NCBI GenBank assembly: GCA_016930175.1
Contig: JAFGHJ010000003.1
Location: forward strand, 124,001 to 188,000
DNA length: 64,000 bases
Direction of reading: 5' to 3'
Origin: Caldifarciminota bacterium
GTDB lineage: Bacteria; Hydrothermota; UBA3072
The position numbers were made by a program, and so were the translations under genes. Positions 43,775 through 52,231 of this stretch are shown piece by piece (the first letter of the stretch is position 1; each line of letters starts with the position of its first letter). The notes below the pieces were generated by a model, which made no database searches, had not been told where the DNA came from, and saw nothing but the letters and a program-made list of their open reading frames with translations.

Positions 43775-44854
43775 CTATTTCTTTATGGTTCCTCCGCCCA
43801 CAAGTACATCGTCCTGATAGAAAACGACTGCCTGACCGGGTGTTATTGCGCTTTGAGGTTCTTTGAATTTGACTAAAACCGTATCTTTTTTATTAGGCGC
43901 AATAATCGCCGCTGCTTCCTTGTGGCGATATCTTATTTTCGCTTTTACTTCTAGTTCATCATTAAGTTTTTCGATTGCTACCCAGTTAAGTTTATTTGCC
44001 AGTAATTCGTCGTCCAGGAGGTCGCTCTTTTCGCCCAGAATAATAGAATTGCTTTCTTTGTCTATACCGGTAACGTATAGAGGTAAACCTTTTGCTACTC
44101 CGAACCCTCTTCTTTGGCCTATGGTATAATACTGGATTCCTTTATGCTCGCCCAGAACGTTACCTTCTTTATCGAGAATTTTACCTTGTTTCCCCTTCTT
44201 TCCGAAAAGATTCGATATATCTCCCGAAAAAAAATCCTGGCTCTCTTTTTTCTCTTTTACAGGTAAATCCATTTTTTTCGCGAGTTTGCGTACTTCTTTT
44301 TTTGTATAATCTCCGAGGGGGAAAATACATTTGGCTATCTGCTGCTGAGATAGCGAATAGAGAAAATAGGATTGGTCTTTTTCTTTGTCTTTTGCTTTTA
44401 GCAGAAGATAACGGTTTCTTTCTTCGTCGAATTTGCTTCTTACGTAATGTCCCGTAGCCACCCGGTCAAATTCGATACCCAGATCATTTGCTTTATCCAA
44501 AAGTGCACTTAATTTTACCATTCTATTGCATAAAACGCATGGATTTGGTGTTTTTCCGGAAAGATATTCATCTACAACATAATCAAGGACAATATCGCGG
44601 AATTCCCTTCGTAGATCAATCACGGTCAAAGGGAATCCAAGGTAGGCGGCAACTTTTTTTGCGTCTTCTATATCTTCCCACGCTCCGGGTCCGTAACACG
44701 CATGCGAACCCCCGGCAGAATTTGTGCATACTTCTCCGTCCCAGATTTTCATTGTAACGGCTATTACATCAAAACCTTTTTTCTTAAGAATAGCGCAACA
44801 GACCGAGGAATCCACGCCTCCGCTCATTGCGACAAGGACTTTTTCTTTAGACAT
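43775..44854 (-). CDS. mnmA: tRNA-specific 2-thiouridylase
   Basis: 359 residues: PP-loop MSGGVDSSV (10-18), the NPCVLCNR motif with catalytic Cys106, GHYVR, QSYFLYSLSQ and TIGQRRGFGVAKG. It thiolates U34 of Lys/Glu/Gln tRNAs. The second cysteine of E. coli-type enzymes (in GICFIG) is replaced: the segment reads ESQDFFSGD. Instead an N-terminal insertion brings Cys43 and Cys53, as in a subgroup where an Fe-S cluster may substitute; that link is inference. It overlaps nadA by eight bases. Confidence 0.94.
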   Translation of the reverse strand: MSKEKVLVAMSGGVDSSVCCAILKKKGFDVIAVTMKIWDGEVCTNSAGGSHACYGPGAWEDIEDAKKVAAYLGFPLTVIDLRREFRDIVLDYVVDEYLSGKTPNPCVLCNRMVKLSALLDKANDLGIEFDRVATGHYVRSKFDEERNRYLLLKAKDKEKDQSYFLYSLSQQQIAKCIFPLGDYTKKEVRKLAKKMDLPVKEKKESQDFFSGDISNLFGKKGKQGKILDKEGNVLGEHKGIQYYTIGQRRGFGVAKGLPLYVTGIDKESNSIILGEKSDLLDDELLANKLNWVAIEKLNDELEVKAKIRYRHKEAAAIIAPNKKDTVLVKFKEPQSAITPGQAVVFYQDDVLVGGGTIKK

Positions 44855-45746
44855 ACCGGAGCATTTCTTTAAGAGCTTTCCTAGATGCGCTTATAATATC
44901 GTTGGGAAGAGTTATTTCATATTTTTCTTCTTTTAAAGCTATGTAGACGTCTTCTAAACGAGTTAGTTTCATGTTTGAACAAATTTTAGGCGTACCCGCG
45001 GAATAGAATTCCTTATTAGGGTTTTCTTTTTTTAGTCTGTATATGATTCCTTCTTCGGTGCCTATTAAAAAACTTTTTGCAAGGGATTCCTTTGCAAATT
45101 TAATCATTCCCGAAGTTGATAAAACTTTATCTGCAATGTCTATAACTTCCGGTCTGCACTCAGGATGTACTAAGAGTAGGGCCTCAGGAAGTCTATTTTT
45201 TGCCTGGAGTACTTCGTCTTTCTGTATTTGCTCATGAACGTAGCAGAACCCGTCCCACAGTATAATTTTTTTATCAACAAACCGCTTAACATACGAACCG
45301 AGATTTCTATCCGGTATAAATATAATTTCATCCGATTCAATGTTTTCTACTACTTTAACCGCATTTGCCGAAGTACAGCAGACATCAGTAACAGCTTTTA
45401 CGTCAGCATTGGTATTTACGTATGAAACTACCTTTGCATTCGGATGTTTTTTTCGCAAATTTAATACATCGTCCGGCGTTATCATATTCGCCATAGGACA
45501 GCCGGCTTCTTCTCTCGGCATTATAACCTTCTTCTCAGGAGAAAGGATTTTTGCGGTTTCTGCCATAAATTTGACGCCGCAAAAAACAATTATTTCAGCA
45601 TCAGTACTGTTTGCTTTTCTTGACAGCTCCAGGGAATCTCCGAGATAATCGGCTATTTCCTGAACTTCTCCCCTCTGATAATTGTGTACCAGTATAACTG
45701 CATTTTTTTCGTCTTTTAATACTTTTATTTTTTCTGCATAATCCAT
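44847..45746 (-). CDS. nadA: quinolinate synthase
   Basis: 299 residues; condenses iminoaspartate with dihydroxyacetone phosphate using a 4Fe-4S cluster. Cluster ligands by family alignment are Cys83 (AGCPMA), Cys168 (DGFCYVH) and Cys256 (PKICSNMK). AVILVHNYQ, GDSLELSR and FCGVKFMAETAK are further motifs. It lies between metF and mnmA with near-zero spacing. nadB and nadC are not in the window. Confidence 0.96.
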   Translation of the reverse strand: MDYAEKIKVLKDEKNAVILVHNYQRGEVQEIADYLGDSLELSRKANSTDAEIIVFCGVKFMAETAKILSPEKKVIMPREEAGCPMANMITPDDVLNLRKKHPNAKVVSYVNTNADVKAVTDVCCTSANAVKVVENIESDEIIFIPDRNLGSYVKRFVDKKIILWDGFCYVHEQIQKDEVLQAKNRLPEALLLVHPECRPEVIDIADKVLSTSGMIKFAKESLAKSFLIGTEEGIIYRLKKENPNKEFYSAGTPKICSNMKLTRLEDVYIALKEEKYEITLPNDIISASRKALKEMLRYV

Positions 45747-45748
45747 TA

Positions 45749-46615
45749 TTACCTCAGGCCTGCATAAGAAGAAATGTTTTTGGCAATAGAAGCGCGATTC
45801 ATTGTAAAGAGGTGGATTCCTTCAATGCCGTGTTTTATCAAATCTTGTATCTGTTTGGCGGCAAATTCCACTCCGGCTTTTTCCATTTCTTCATCATTAT
45901 CTCTGTATTTCTCTACTATTGAAATCAGCTCGGATGGAACCGTAGCGCGGCTCAATTTTATCATTCTAGATAATAGTTTTGCTTTAAAAACGGGCATGAT
46001 ACCGGCAGAAACAGGGACATTAATTCCCATTTCACGTATTTTATCTAAATATGTGTAAAAAAAATCGTTTTTAAAGAACATCTGAGTTATTAAAAAAGAA
46101 GCACCTGACTGGATTTTCCTGGCTAAATTTTTTATGTCTTTTTCCAAGGAATATGCCTCCGGATGACCTTCAGGGTAGCCCGCTACTCCCAAACAGAAGT
46201 TATCCGAATGAGATTTTATGTGAGCTGCTAAATCACAAGCGTATGAGAAATCGGAGGCAGTAGATTTAAAATTTCTACCCGTTGGTATATCTCCGCGAAG
46301 AGAAAGTATGTTCTCGATACCTTTTTGGCTTATTTTATTTAGTATTTTATCGATGTCTTCTTTTTTTGTGTCAACGCACGTCAGATGCATAAGCGGTTCC
46401 ATTTTGTAGGTGTTCTTTATTTCATCCGCTATCTCTATGGTTTCCTCTTTTGTTTCTCCCCCTGCTCCGTAAGTAACGCTTATAAAATCAGGAGATAATG
46501 ATTTTAAATCCCTTATGGTTTCCAGTATGCTGTCTTTCTCTGCTCCAGGTTTGGGAGGAAAGACTTCGCAAGAAAAAACAATTTTCTTATCGTGATAAAT
46601 ATCGCATATTTCCAT
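45749..46615 (-). CDS. metF: 5,10-methylenetetrahydrofolate reductase
   Basis: 288-residue TIM-barrel flavoprotein with FSCEVFPPKPGAEKD, FISVTYGAGG, LTCVDTKKEDIDKIL, ILSLRGDIP and FLITQMFFKND. It reduces methylene-THF to methyl-THF for methionine synthesis or acetyl-CoA pathway carbon flow. It leads the metF-nadA-mnmA operon from a clear promoter. No metV or corrinoid protein gene is adjacent. Confidence 0.96.
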   Translation of the reverse strand: MEICDIYHDKKIVFSCEVFPPKPGAEKDSILETIRDLKSLSPDFISVTYGAGGETKEETIEIADEIKNTYKMEPLMHLTCVDTKKEDIDKILNKISQKGIENILSLRGDIPTGRNFKSTASDFSYACDLAAHIKSHSDNFCLGVAGYPEGHPEAYSLEKDIKNLARKIQSGASFLITQMFFKNDFFYTYLDKIREMGINVPVSAGIMPVFKAKLLSRMIKLSRATVPSELISIVEKYRDNDEEMEKAGVEFAAKQIQDLIKHGIEGIHLFTMNRASIAKNISSYAGLR

Positions 46616-46635
46616 TTTAATTTACTCTTCACCTG

Positions 46636-46663
46636 ATTATATTAACAAAGTACGGATAGTCAA
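46636..46663 (-). promoter_or_regulatory. promoter of the metF-nadA-mnmA operon
   Basis: Minus-strand TTGACT (46663-46658), 16-base spacer, perfect TATAAT (46641-46636), then AGGTGAAG before the metF ATG at 46615. It begins directly beside a repeat block. Confidence 0.75.
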
Positions 46664-46668
46664 GGATT

Positions 46669-46960
46669 AAGCAGCCACTAAGGCACCAAGGCACGAAGAA
46701 ACCAACCTTTATTATTTTAGACAAGATTTTTTTATATTGGTTTATCTGCGCTCATCCGTGGCAATTTTTGTTAGTGTGTTAAGGAGTTGGTGTGTTGATG
46801 TGTGAAAAACAGCCCAACCGACTAACCGACCAAGGGACCAACAGTTATAATCTTTGTGCTCTTTGCGTTCTTTGTGTGAGAATATCTTTTTAGGGTTGTG
46901 GGTTGGGTTTTAAACCACATTATATTTTCTCTTTGTGTCTTCGAGTCTTTGTGGCTATGT
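46669..46960. repeat. intergenic mosaic of dispersed modules (metF-VIT gap)
   Basis: The longest composite gap: GCAGCCACTAAGGCACCAAG (46671 on), TTTATCTGCGCTCATCCGTG (46740s), an inverted copy of the 43662-43733 block at 46772-46847, and a long match to 22963-23060 (CTTTGCGTTCTTTGTGTGAG to the GGGTTGTGGGTTGGGTTTTA word) at 46860-46950. Nothing coding is evident. Confidence 0.75.
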
Positions 46961-46971
46961 ATAAAAAAGGA

Positions 46972-47010
46972 AAGGCTCTGATAAGGGGGTATCAGAGCCT
47001 AAAAGAGCGA
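46972..47010 (-). terminator. rho-independent terminator of the VIT/vWA gene
   Basis: Perfect 11-base-pair stem (AGGCTCTGATA 46983-46993 with TATCAGAGCCT 47000-47010, six-base loop) followed on the minus strand by TTTCCTTTTTT. It lies 24 bases after the stop at 47034. Confidence 0.85.
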
Positions 47011-47033
47011 GAGTGTTGTTAGGCTACAAGTTT

Positions 47034-49328
47034 CTAAATATAATTAACTATCAACTCCAGAGTACCTTTTAAATCGTCAGGCAGCTTGAGGTTTTTTAAT
47101 TCTCTTTTTACCGATTTTTCGATGCATTCTTCGCATGCTTTTCCTTTAGATGTTTTGTAGTTTTTTATTTCGACTTTTTTGACCATACCTGCATCTATTT
47201 CAATTTGTATAGTTAAAGTTACAAGATTCCAGTTTTTTAATATGACTTCAAAGCTCATTTCGAGTTCGTCGGCAAGAAATTCTTCCAGCTTCTTAAGATC
47301 CGTTTTCGGCCCTACGGTTGCCTTACTAATATAGAAGTTTGGCTTTGTTTTCTTCTGGTCTTTAGAGGTTACTGACCTATCCATTTTTACTTCTGGGGCA
47401 TATTCCGCTGCTTTCATCATAACGCCGCCGTAAGGGGCAAATCTTGATGCTGAGGTGTAGTCTCCCACCGCATAATCGCTGACGCCCTGAGGGAGAGGCA
47501 GGGGCTGTTTTACTGTAACCACTTCTCCGGTTTTGCGGATAATTTTATCTACTGCAACAAATGAAGTGTATTGGGTCATTAAATGGTATTTAAGTCCGAG
47601 TTTTGTTACTTCATCTTTTACATCAGTTCCTACTTTACCGTAGTCGTCCAGTGTTGCGATTCTTTCTCTTGCCCACAGATATTTGATGGCAGAATTTTTT
47701 TCATCTTCCATAGAATTTTTAACCTTTATTTCTTTTTTATAATTGCCGTTTGCCGTTTTACCTGTTACCACTATATTTCCTGAGGCTTCTCTGTATTTGC
47801 CGAAAAGTATAAGAGGTCTTTCCTCGAAAAGATCGGGCATGCTGATTGGTTCGATACCATAAGCATCGAATCCTTTAAGGTCAGTTTTTATATCGGTAAG
47901 CATAGGATGTTGAATGTAATTTAAAAATTTGGCGGCTTTTTCTTTAGCCTCTTCCTGATTTATAACGATAAAAGGTTCGCCTTTTCCCGCGCGTGCCATT
48001 CCTTCGATGAGGTAGCGATTTACCGACGAACCGATACCGAAAGCAAAGAAATTATTTTCACTGAGGTTTTCCCGTATGTGGTCAAAAGCTTCTTTTTCTA
48101 CTGAAATGTACCCGTCGGTAGCAGTTACGATGATTCTTGACAGGCCTTCTTTTTTAGGCAGAGTTGATATTCTGTTTAGGGCGTCAAGTAATCTCGTCCC
48201 GCCGCCTCCTGTCTGGGACATAACCATTTCTATTGCCTTCTTTTTGTTTTCTTTTGTTGCGGATAGAGGTCTCTCTGATAGGAAAGAGGAGCCTCCCGAA
48301 AAGAAAAGAATGTTAAAATAGTCCTTTTCTCTTAATCCTTCAACAATCTCCTTTATGAGAGCTTTTGACACATCTAGTGGGAAACCGTGCATCGAACCGG
48401 AAACATCTACAACAAAGAGATATTCACGAGGAGGAACCATATCGATATTTACTCTGTCCGGCGGCTCAAGCATGAGAAGAAAGAAGTTTTCTTCCTCGCC
48501 TGGATAGAGTAATAGACCGGTTTGTATTTGATTTCCTTTAAGCGAATATCTGAGAATAAAATCTCTGTTTCCTCCGTATTTCTCTTTTTTAGATAGGGTT
48601 ATTGTTGCTTTGTCGTATTCTTTGTTGATGTCGACATTGTGCGTGGGAACCACAACCTTCGATATCGGGATTCCTGTTTTTAGGTCAACTTTTATGTCGA
48701 ATTTATAAGGGGGTTGTTCCTTTTCGTGAATATAGGGAGTCGCGGTCCAGTCTTCCTTTTCTTTTTGTTCTCCGGTGAATCTCGGACCCACAACCGTAGG
48801 GAATACATATTCATAAATCCCTTTTTCCGGAACAAGCATCTCTGTGTATTTAACGATTACTTTTACTTCATCTCCGGGCATTATATTGGCGACTTTCATC
48901 TGGAAAACGTTAGGGCGTTTTTGTTCTAAGAGTGATGCTACTTTTCCGTCGTCTTTCGCGTCTTCATATATTTGCCTGGCTTTTTCCGTTTCTTCTATTT
49001 CCGCGTCGATTATGCGTTCACCTATTTTCATTCTCATAGCGTGGATTGCGGATTTCGTACCGAGAGGGAAAACATATACTGCTTCTATTGTTTTTTTTCC
49101 GTCGTTCTTATAAACCTGTGTTAGTTCAATTTCTGCGGTTACTCCGGCAATATTAACTTCAGCTTTTGTTTCGAGGAGAGGAAAACTTTCAACATCTGAG
49201 TCTCCCTGTACTAAGAAATACGGAGATGAAGCGTCCTTTTCGCCGGTCGGTTCTTTTATTTGTGCATTTATTGCTATGCTGAGCAAACTTACTATCATTA
49301 AAAATATTATCTCTGGTACTCTTTTCAT
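47034..49328 (-). CDS. exported VIT-domain/von Willebrand A-domain protein
   Basis: 764 residues: signal peptide (1-22), VIT domain (~40-170, with PLLETKAEVNIAGVTAEIEL and YVFPLGTKSAIHAMRM), and a vWA domain with MIDAS DVSGSM at 308-313. Bacterial relatives often end in a sortase or membrane anchor; here the tail instead forms a small domain (LVTLTIQIEIDAGMVKKVEI, CEECIEKSV, GTLELIVNYI) resembling TonB/AgmX C-terminal domains. The acidic DxSxS metal site is intact. Probable periplasmic or surface adhesion or scaffold protein. A GGAGG site precedes the ATG and a terminator follows. Confidence 0.87.
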   Translation of the reverse strand: MKRVPEIIFLMIVSLLSIAINAQIKEPTGEKDASSPYFLVQGDSDVESFPLLETKAEVNIAGVTAEIELTQVYKNDGKKTIEAVYVFPLGTKSAIHAMRMKIGERIIDAEIEETEKARQIYEDAKDDGKVASLLEQKRPNVFQMKVANIMPGDEVKVIVKYTEMLVPEKGIYEYVFPTVVGPRFTGEQKEKEDWTATPYIHEKEQPPYKFDIKVDLKTGIPISKVVVPTHNVDINKEYDKATITLSKKEKYGGNRDFILRYSLKGNQIQTGLLLYPGEEENFFLLMLEPPDRVNIDMVPPREYLFVVDVSGSMHGFPLDVSKALIKEIVEGLREKDYFNILFFSGGSSFLSERPLSATKENKKKAIEMVMSQTGGGGTRLLDALNRISTLPKKEGLSRIIVTATDGYISVEKEAFDHIRENLSENNFFAFGIGSSVNRYLIEGMARAGKGEPFIVINQEEAKEKAAKFLNYIQHPMLTDIKTDLKGFDAYGIEPISMPDLFEERPLILFGKYREASGNIVVTGKTANGNYKKEIKVKNSMEDEKNSAIKYLWARERIATLDDYGKVGTDVKDEVTKLGLKYHLMTQYTSFVAVDKIIRKTGEVVTVKQPLPLPQGVSDYAVGDYTSASRFAPYGGVMMKAAEYAPEVKMDRSVTSKDQKKTKPNFYISKATVGPKTDLKKLEEFLADELEMSFEVILKNWNLVTLTIQIEIDAGMVKKVEIKNYKTSKGKACEECIEKSVKRELKNLKLPDDLKGTLELIVNYI

Positions 49329-49483
49329 TAATTCCTCCTTTTGGGGTTGTTTATCTGTTTTGATACGATAGCTGCGTTTTAGTTCCGAATTTTATTTGAC
49401 AGGAATACTTTTATTTTCAGAAATTTGTCTTTAGTGTTTTCTAATTTAAGTGTTTAAAACCGTATCGAAGAGTCTACAGGAAT

Positions 49484-50257
49484 TTATCTTTCGACTTTTT
49501 CAAGGTCTTCTTCTTTGTTTAAATCGGCATCGAAGAATTCTTTTGTCTGGGGCAAGTAAACAAAAAGTTGATCCGTGAAATCTATACCTATTTTCACTTT
49601 GTTGGTCTTGCACTCCAGCAAATGACCTCCGCCTTTCCTGTTTTCCGTGATAAAATGAAGGTGGTATTTCGGCACGTTAATGCCGTTTAAATAATCAGGC
49701 AGTCTAAAACCGACCAGTTCTCCTTTGATATTATGAAATTCGAATTCGGGCTGGTTTTTTACGACTTCTGAAAGGAGCGGATATGGTTTTTCTTGCGCAG
49801 GTACACTGCGTGTGCGAACGTATTTGAACGATCCTTCTATTTTTATTGCGTAAATAATGTTTTCTGTCGGGATAATCTTATCCAGAAGTTCTTCCAGTGA
49901 TTTATAATCAAGCGTGGAATCTAAAATTAAGGTTTTATCTTCTTCGTAAAATGTAACCGCAGAAAAAGGAGTTTTCATCGAATCTGCTGCCGGATAAACT
50001 TTGCCGTCTGCTTTCACCTGATATATATAACCATCGAGCATTAACATTTCCCCGTCGAGTGCGTTAAAAGTGCCGAGACCTAAATCTCCATGTCGCTTTA
50101 ATTCTTTAAAAGTCATTTCTCCGTCATATATTCCTTCGAGCAATGCGTTAATTGTGGATAGCTGGAATAAAACGTCCCTATCTATCTCTTTAGTTACGCA
50201 GCCTAATAAAAGGCTGAAAAGAATATAGATGTAAAACAAATATTTAATCTTAAGCAT
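49484..50257 (-). CDS. alpha-acetolactate decarboxylase with lipoprotein signal
   Basis: 257 residues. From ~30 the protein matches acetolactate decarboxylase: LFQLSTINALLEGIYDGEMT, HGDLGLGTFNALDGEM, VYPAADSMKTPFSAVTF, and the zinc ligands His199 and His201 (YHLHF) and His212 (GGGHLLEC). The enzyme converts acetolactate to acetoin and is normally cytosolic. Here residues 1-20 are a signal peptide ending LLLG-Cys20, a lipobox, so the protein is predicted to be exported and lipid-anchored. An AAAGGAGGTG site precedes the ATG. No acetolactate synthase lies nearby. Confidence 0.9.
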   Translation of the reverse strand: MLKIKYLFYIYILFSLLLGCVTKEIDRDVLFQLSTINALLEGIYDGEMTFKELKRHGDLGLGTFNALDGEMLMLDGYIYQVKADGKVYPAADSMKTPFSAVTFYEEDKTLILDSTLDYKSLEELLDKIIPTENIIYAIKIEGSFKYVRTRSVPAQEKPYPLLSEVVKNQPEFEFHNIKGELVGFRLPDYLNGINVPKYHLHFITENRKGGGHLLECKTNKVKIGIDFTDQLFVYLPQTKEFFDADLNKEEDLEKVER

Positions 50258-50293
50258 TTCACCTCCTTTTACCTTTACGCCTCTGTGGTAAAA

Positions 50294-51418
50294 TCATTTC
50301 AACAAATTCTCATAGTATCGAGAGCTGCCTGTTTGTAATATTTCTTTTATTATCGACTCCGTTACTTTCCCTACACCTTTTATACTTCGTAAATTCTCTT
50401 TTATTTTAGATAAAGGTTCTTTTAATTTTGATATGGAATAAGCTGCATAGCCGTAAGGAGAGGGTTTTTCTTCAAGTTTTGCAAGGTAGTCAAGTTGTTC
50501 TAAAATAACTGCTGCAAGATCGTTTTCCTCCAGTATGTCTTTATAAAGGTAAGCAGGTATACGCCGCGGAATTTTATATTTTTTGCTCAGTAAATTAAAT
50601 GTCTTATTTATTGATTCGTAGTATTCTTTCGTCGTTTCTCCCCATTTGTTCTTTAGATATATATTTTCGTATTGAGGGAGAAGATACGGAAAATTTCTCC
50701 TTAGTGTTTCCATAAAATATTCTTTTTGTCTGCCCTCTTTCAAGGTCATTCCTGCGAAGACTATAAAGTCAAGCTCTGTTTCTTTAGCTTTTTTTATTGT
50801 GTTTTCCATAACTTCGGGCGTGTCCGTTATAAAAGGAATAACGGGCATTAAATACATTCCGCAGGCGATCCCTTCTTTTTTGAATTTAGATAAAGTTTTT
50901 AGCCGCTCTGTTGGTGTGGGTACTCCCGGTTCGAAAACAGAACTTATTTCGTCATTGGCGGAGGAAAAACTGAAAGAAACGATAGCTCTATTTTGTTTGT
51001 TTATTTTTTTTATTATATCGATATCTCTTTCTACGAGTGTGGATTTTGTAAGGATATGAACAGGAAATTTTTTCTCATGAAACAATTCCAGAGCCCGGCG
51101 GGTTAATTTATATTTTTTCTCCAGAGGCTGGTAGCTATCTCCGACGCCGCCTACCAAACCCACAAAGTAATGTTTTAACGGGAGTTTTTTTCTTGTTGGG
51201 TCTAACTCGCTCTTTAGAATATCTAATGCGTTAATTTTTACGGTTACTTCGTGTCCGAATTCGCCGTCGACATAGTATCCTTCGCTTCGACCGTCACAGT
51301 ATACGCAGTTATGAGCGCATCCTCTGTAGAGGTTCATTCCGTAACTTATCAGAAACCACGAGTCTACTTTTTTAGCTTTTCTAAGAATAGATTTCGCTTT
51401 AATTTCTTTTACGCGCAC
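50294..51418 (-). CDS. radical SAM protein of the spore-photoproduct-lyase type with HhH tail
   Basis: 374 residues: SYGMNLYRGCAHNCVYCDGR with the CxxxCxxC cluster (Cys34, Cys38, Cys41), GGVGDSYQPLE, HILTKSTLVERD and GVPTPTERL, all typical of the SplB-related radical SAM group. The C-terminus carries a helix-hairpin-helix (LRSIKGVGKVTESIIKEIL), a non-specific DNA-binding motif. Together with the overlapping AlkC-like gene this suggests DNA lesion repair, but the substrate of this subgroup is not established. True SplB has an extra catalytic cysteine that I cannot place here. Confidence 0.82.
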   Translation of the reverse strand: MRVKEIKAKSILRKAKKVDSWFLISYGMNLYRGCAHNCVYCDGRSEGYYVDGEFGHEVTVKINALDILKSELDPTRKKLPLKHYFVGLVGGVGDSYQPLEKKYKLTRRALELFHEKKFPVHILTKSTLVERDIDIIKKINKQNRAIVSFSFSSANDEISSVFEPGVPTPTERLKTLSKFKKEGIACGMYLMPVIPFITDTPEVMENTIKKAKETELDFIVFAGMTLKEGRQKEYFMETLRRNFPYLLPQYENIYLKNKWGETTKEYYESINKTFNLLSKKYKIPRRIPAYLYKDILEENDLAAVILEQLDYLAKLEEKPSPYGYAAYSISKLKEPLSKIKENLRSIKGVGKVTESIIKEILQTGSSRYYENLLK

Positions 51419-52226
51419 TTCTCTTATAAATTTTTTTCTTGTATTTATATTCGTCGACTTTTAATAAATTCAAAACCTTATTTTTATCTTTTTTTATCAG
51501 ATTACGGCATGCCCTGTATGCAATCCAGTATGAATTTTCATTATCGCTGTCGACAAGTTCTTTGACTATTTTATAAACAAGGTCTGGGTGATGTTTTGCG
51601 AGATCGCTCAAATTATTGCCGACAGCGGTTCTTGGATATGATGAGCTTTCTTTAAATAAGTTTCTGAGTATGGATAAAGGATATTCCGGTCTTTCATAAA
51701 ACCATTTGTTTTCTTGAACCGGTCTTAAGGTTTCGGCAACGAATCGACGAATATTTGAGTAACTGGAACTTACAAGATTAAGTAATATTTTTTTTGCCGT
51801 GTTAGGGTGCTTCTTTATAATCTTTCTGAAAAACATTTGGGCAAGTTCTCTGTTATCAAAATCCGGAGAATCGGCAGCCGAAACGAAGTAAGGGAGAGTC
51901 CGTTTAGGGTCTTCTAAACCGCAGAAAGAAATTATACCGAGTGAAACTCCTTTACTTTTGAAGCCCTTACTTTTCTCATACAAATCGGCGGCAATCTCGA
52001 AATTCACAGGTCCTATTTCGGATAGCTTTTCAAAGATATTTTTTGATAATAGTTTTATAACATGTACTCTGCCGAAAGAAATTCTTCTTTTGTCGGGGAT
52101 TTTTTTATATAGTTGATCGAAAATCAGCTCTATATTATTAACTGCGAGGTTATATTTGTCTTTCAGTATGTTATCTGTTATTTTTTTATCGATATCTTTT
52201 TCTAATTTGTCACTTAGTAGTTTCAT
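51399..52226 (-). CDS. HEAT-repeat DNA alkylation repair protein (AlkC/AlkD-like)
   Basis: 275 residues of helical repeats with NIRRFVAETLRPVQENKW, NSYWIAYRACRNLIKKDK and SYPRTAVGNNLSDLAKHHPD, the pattern of AlkC/AlkD-type glycosylases that remove alkylated bases without base flipping. It overlaps the start of the radical SAM gene by 20 bases and starts five bases after the methyltransferase gene. Catalytic Asp/Trp residues were not mapped. Active glycosylase is likely but unproven. Confidence 0.8.
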   Translation of the reverse strand: MKLLSDKLEKDIDKKITDNILKDKYNLAVNNIELIFDQLYKKIPDKRRISFGRVHVIKLLSKNIFEKLSEIGPVNFEIAADLYEKSKGFKSKGVSLGIISFCGLEDPKRTLPYFVSAADSPDFDNRELAQMFFRKIIKKHPNTAKKILLNLVSSSYSNIRRFVAETLRPVQENKWFYERPEYPLSILRNLFKESSSYPRTAVGNNLSDLAKHHPDLVYKIVKELVDSDNENSYWIAYRACRNLIKKDKNKVLNLLKVDEYKYKKKIYKRSARKRN

Positions 52227-52231
52227 TACGT

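Noticed and set aside
43863-44936. Overlapping plus-strand open frames opposite mnmA
   Set aside because: They are the antisense of a well-conserved enzyme gene and have no ribosome sites or recognisable protein content.
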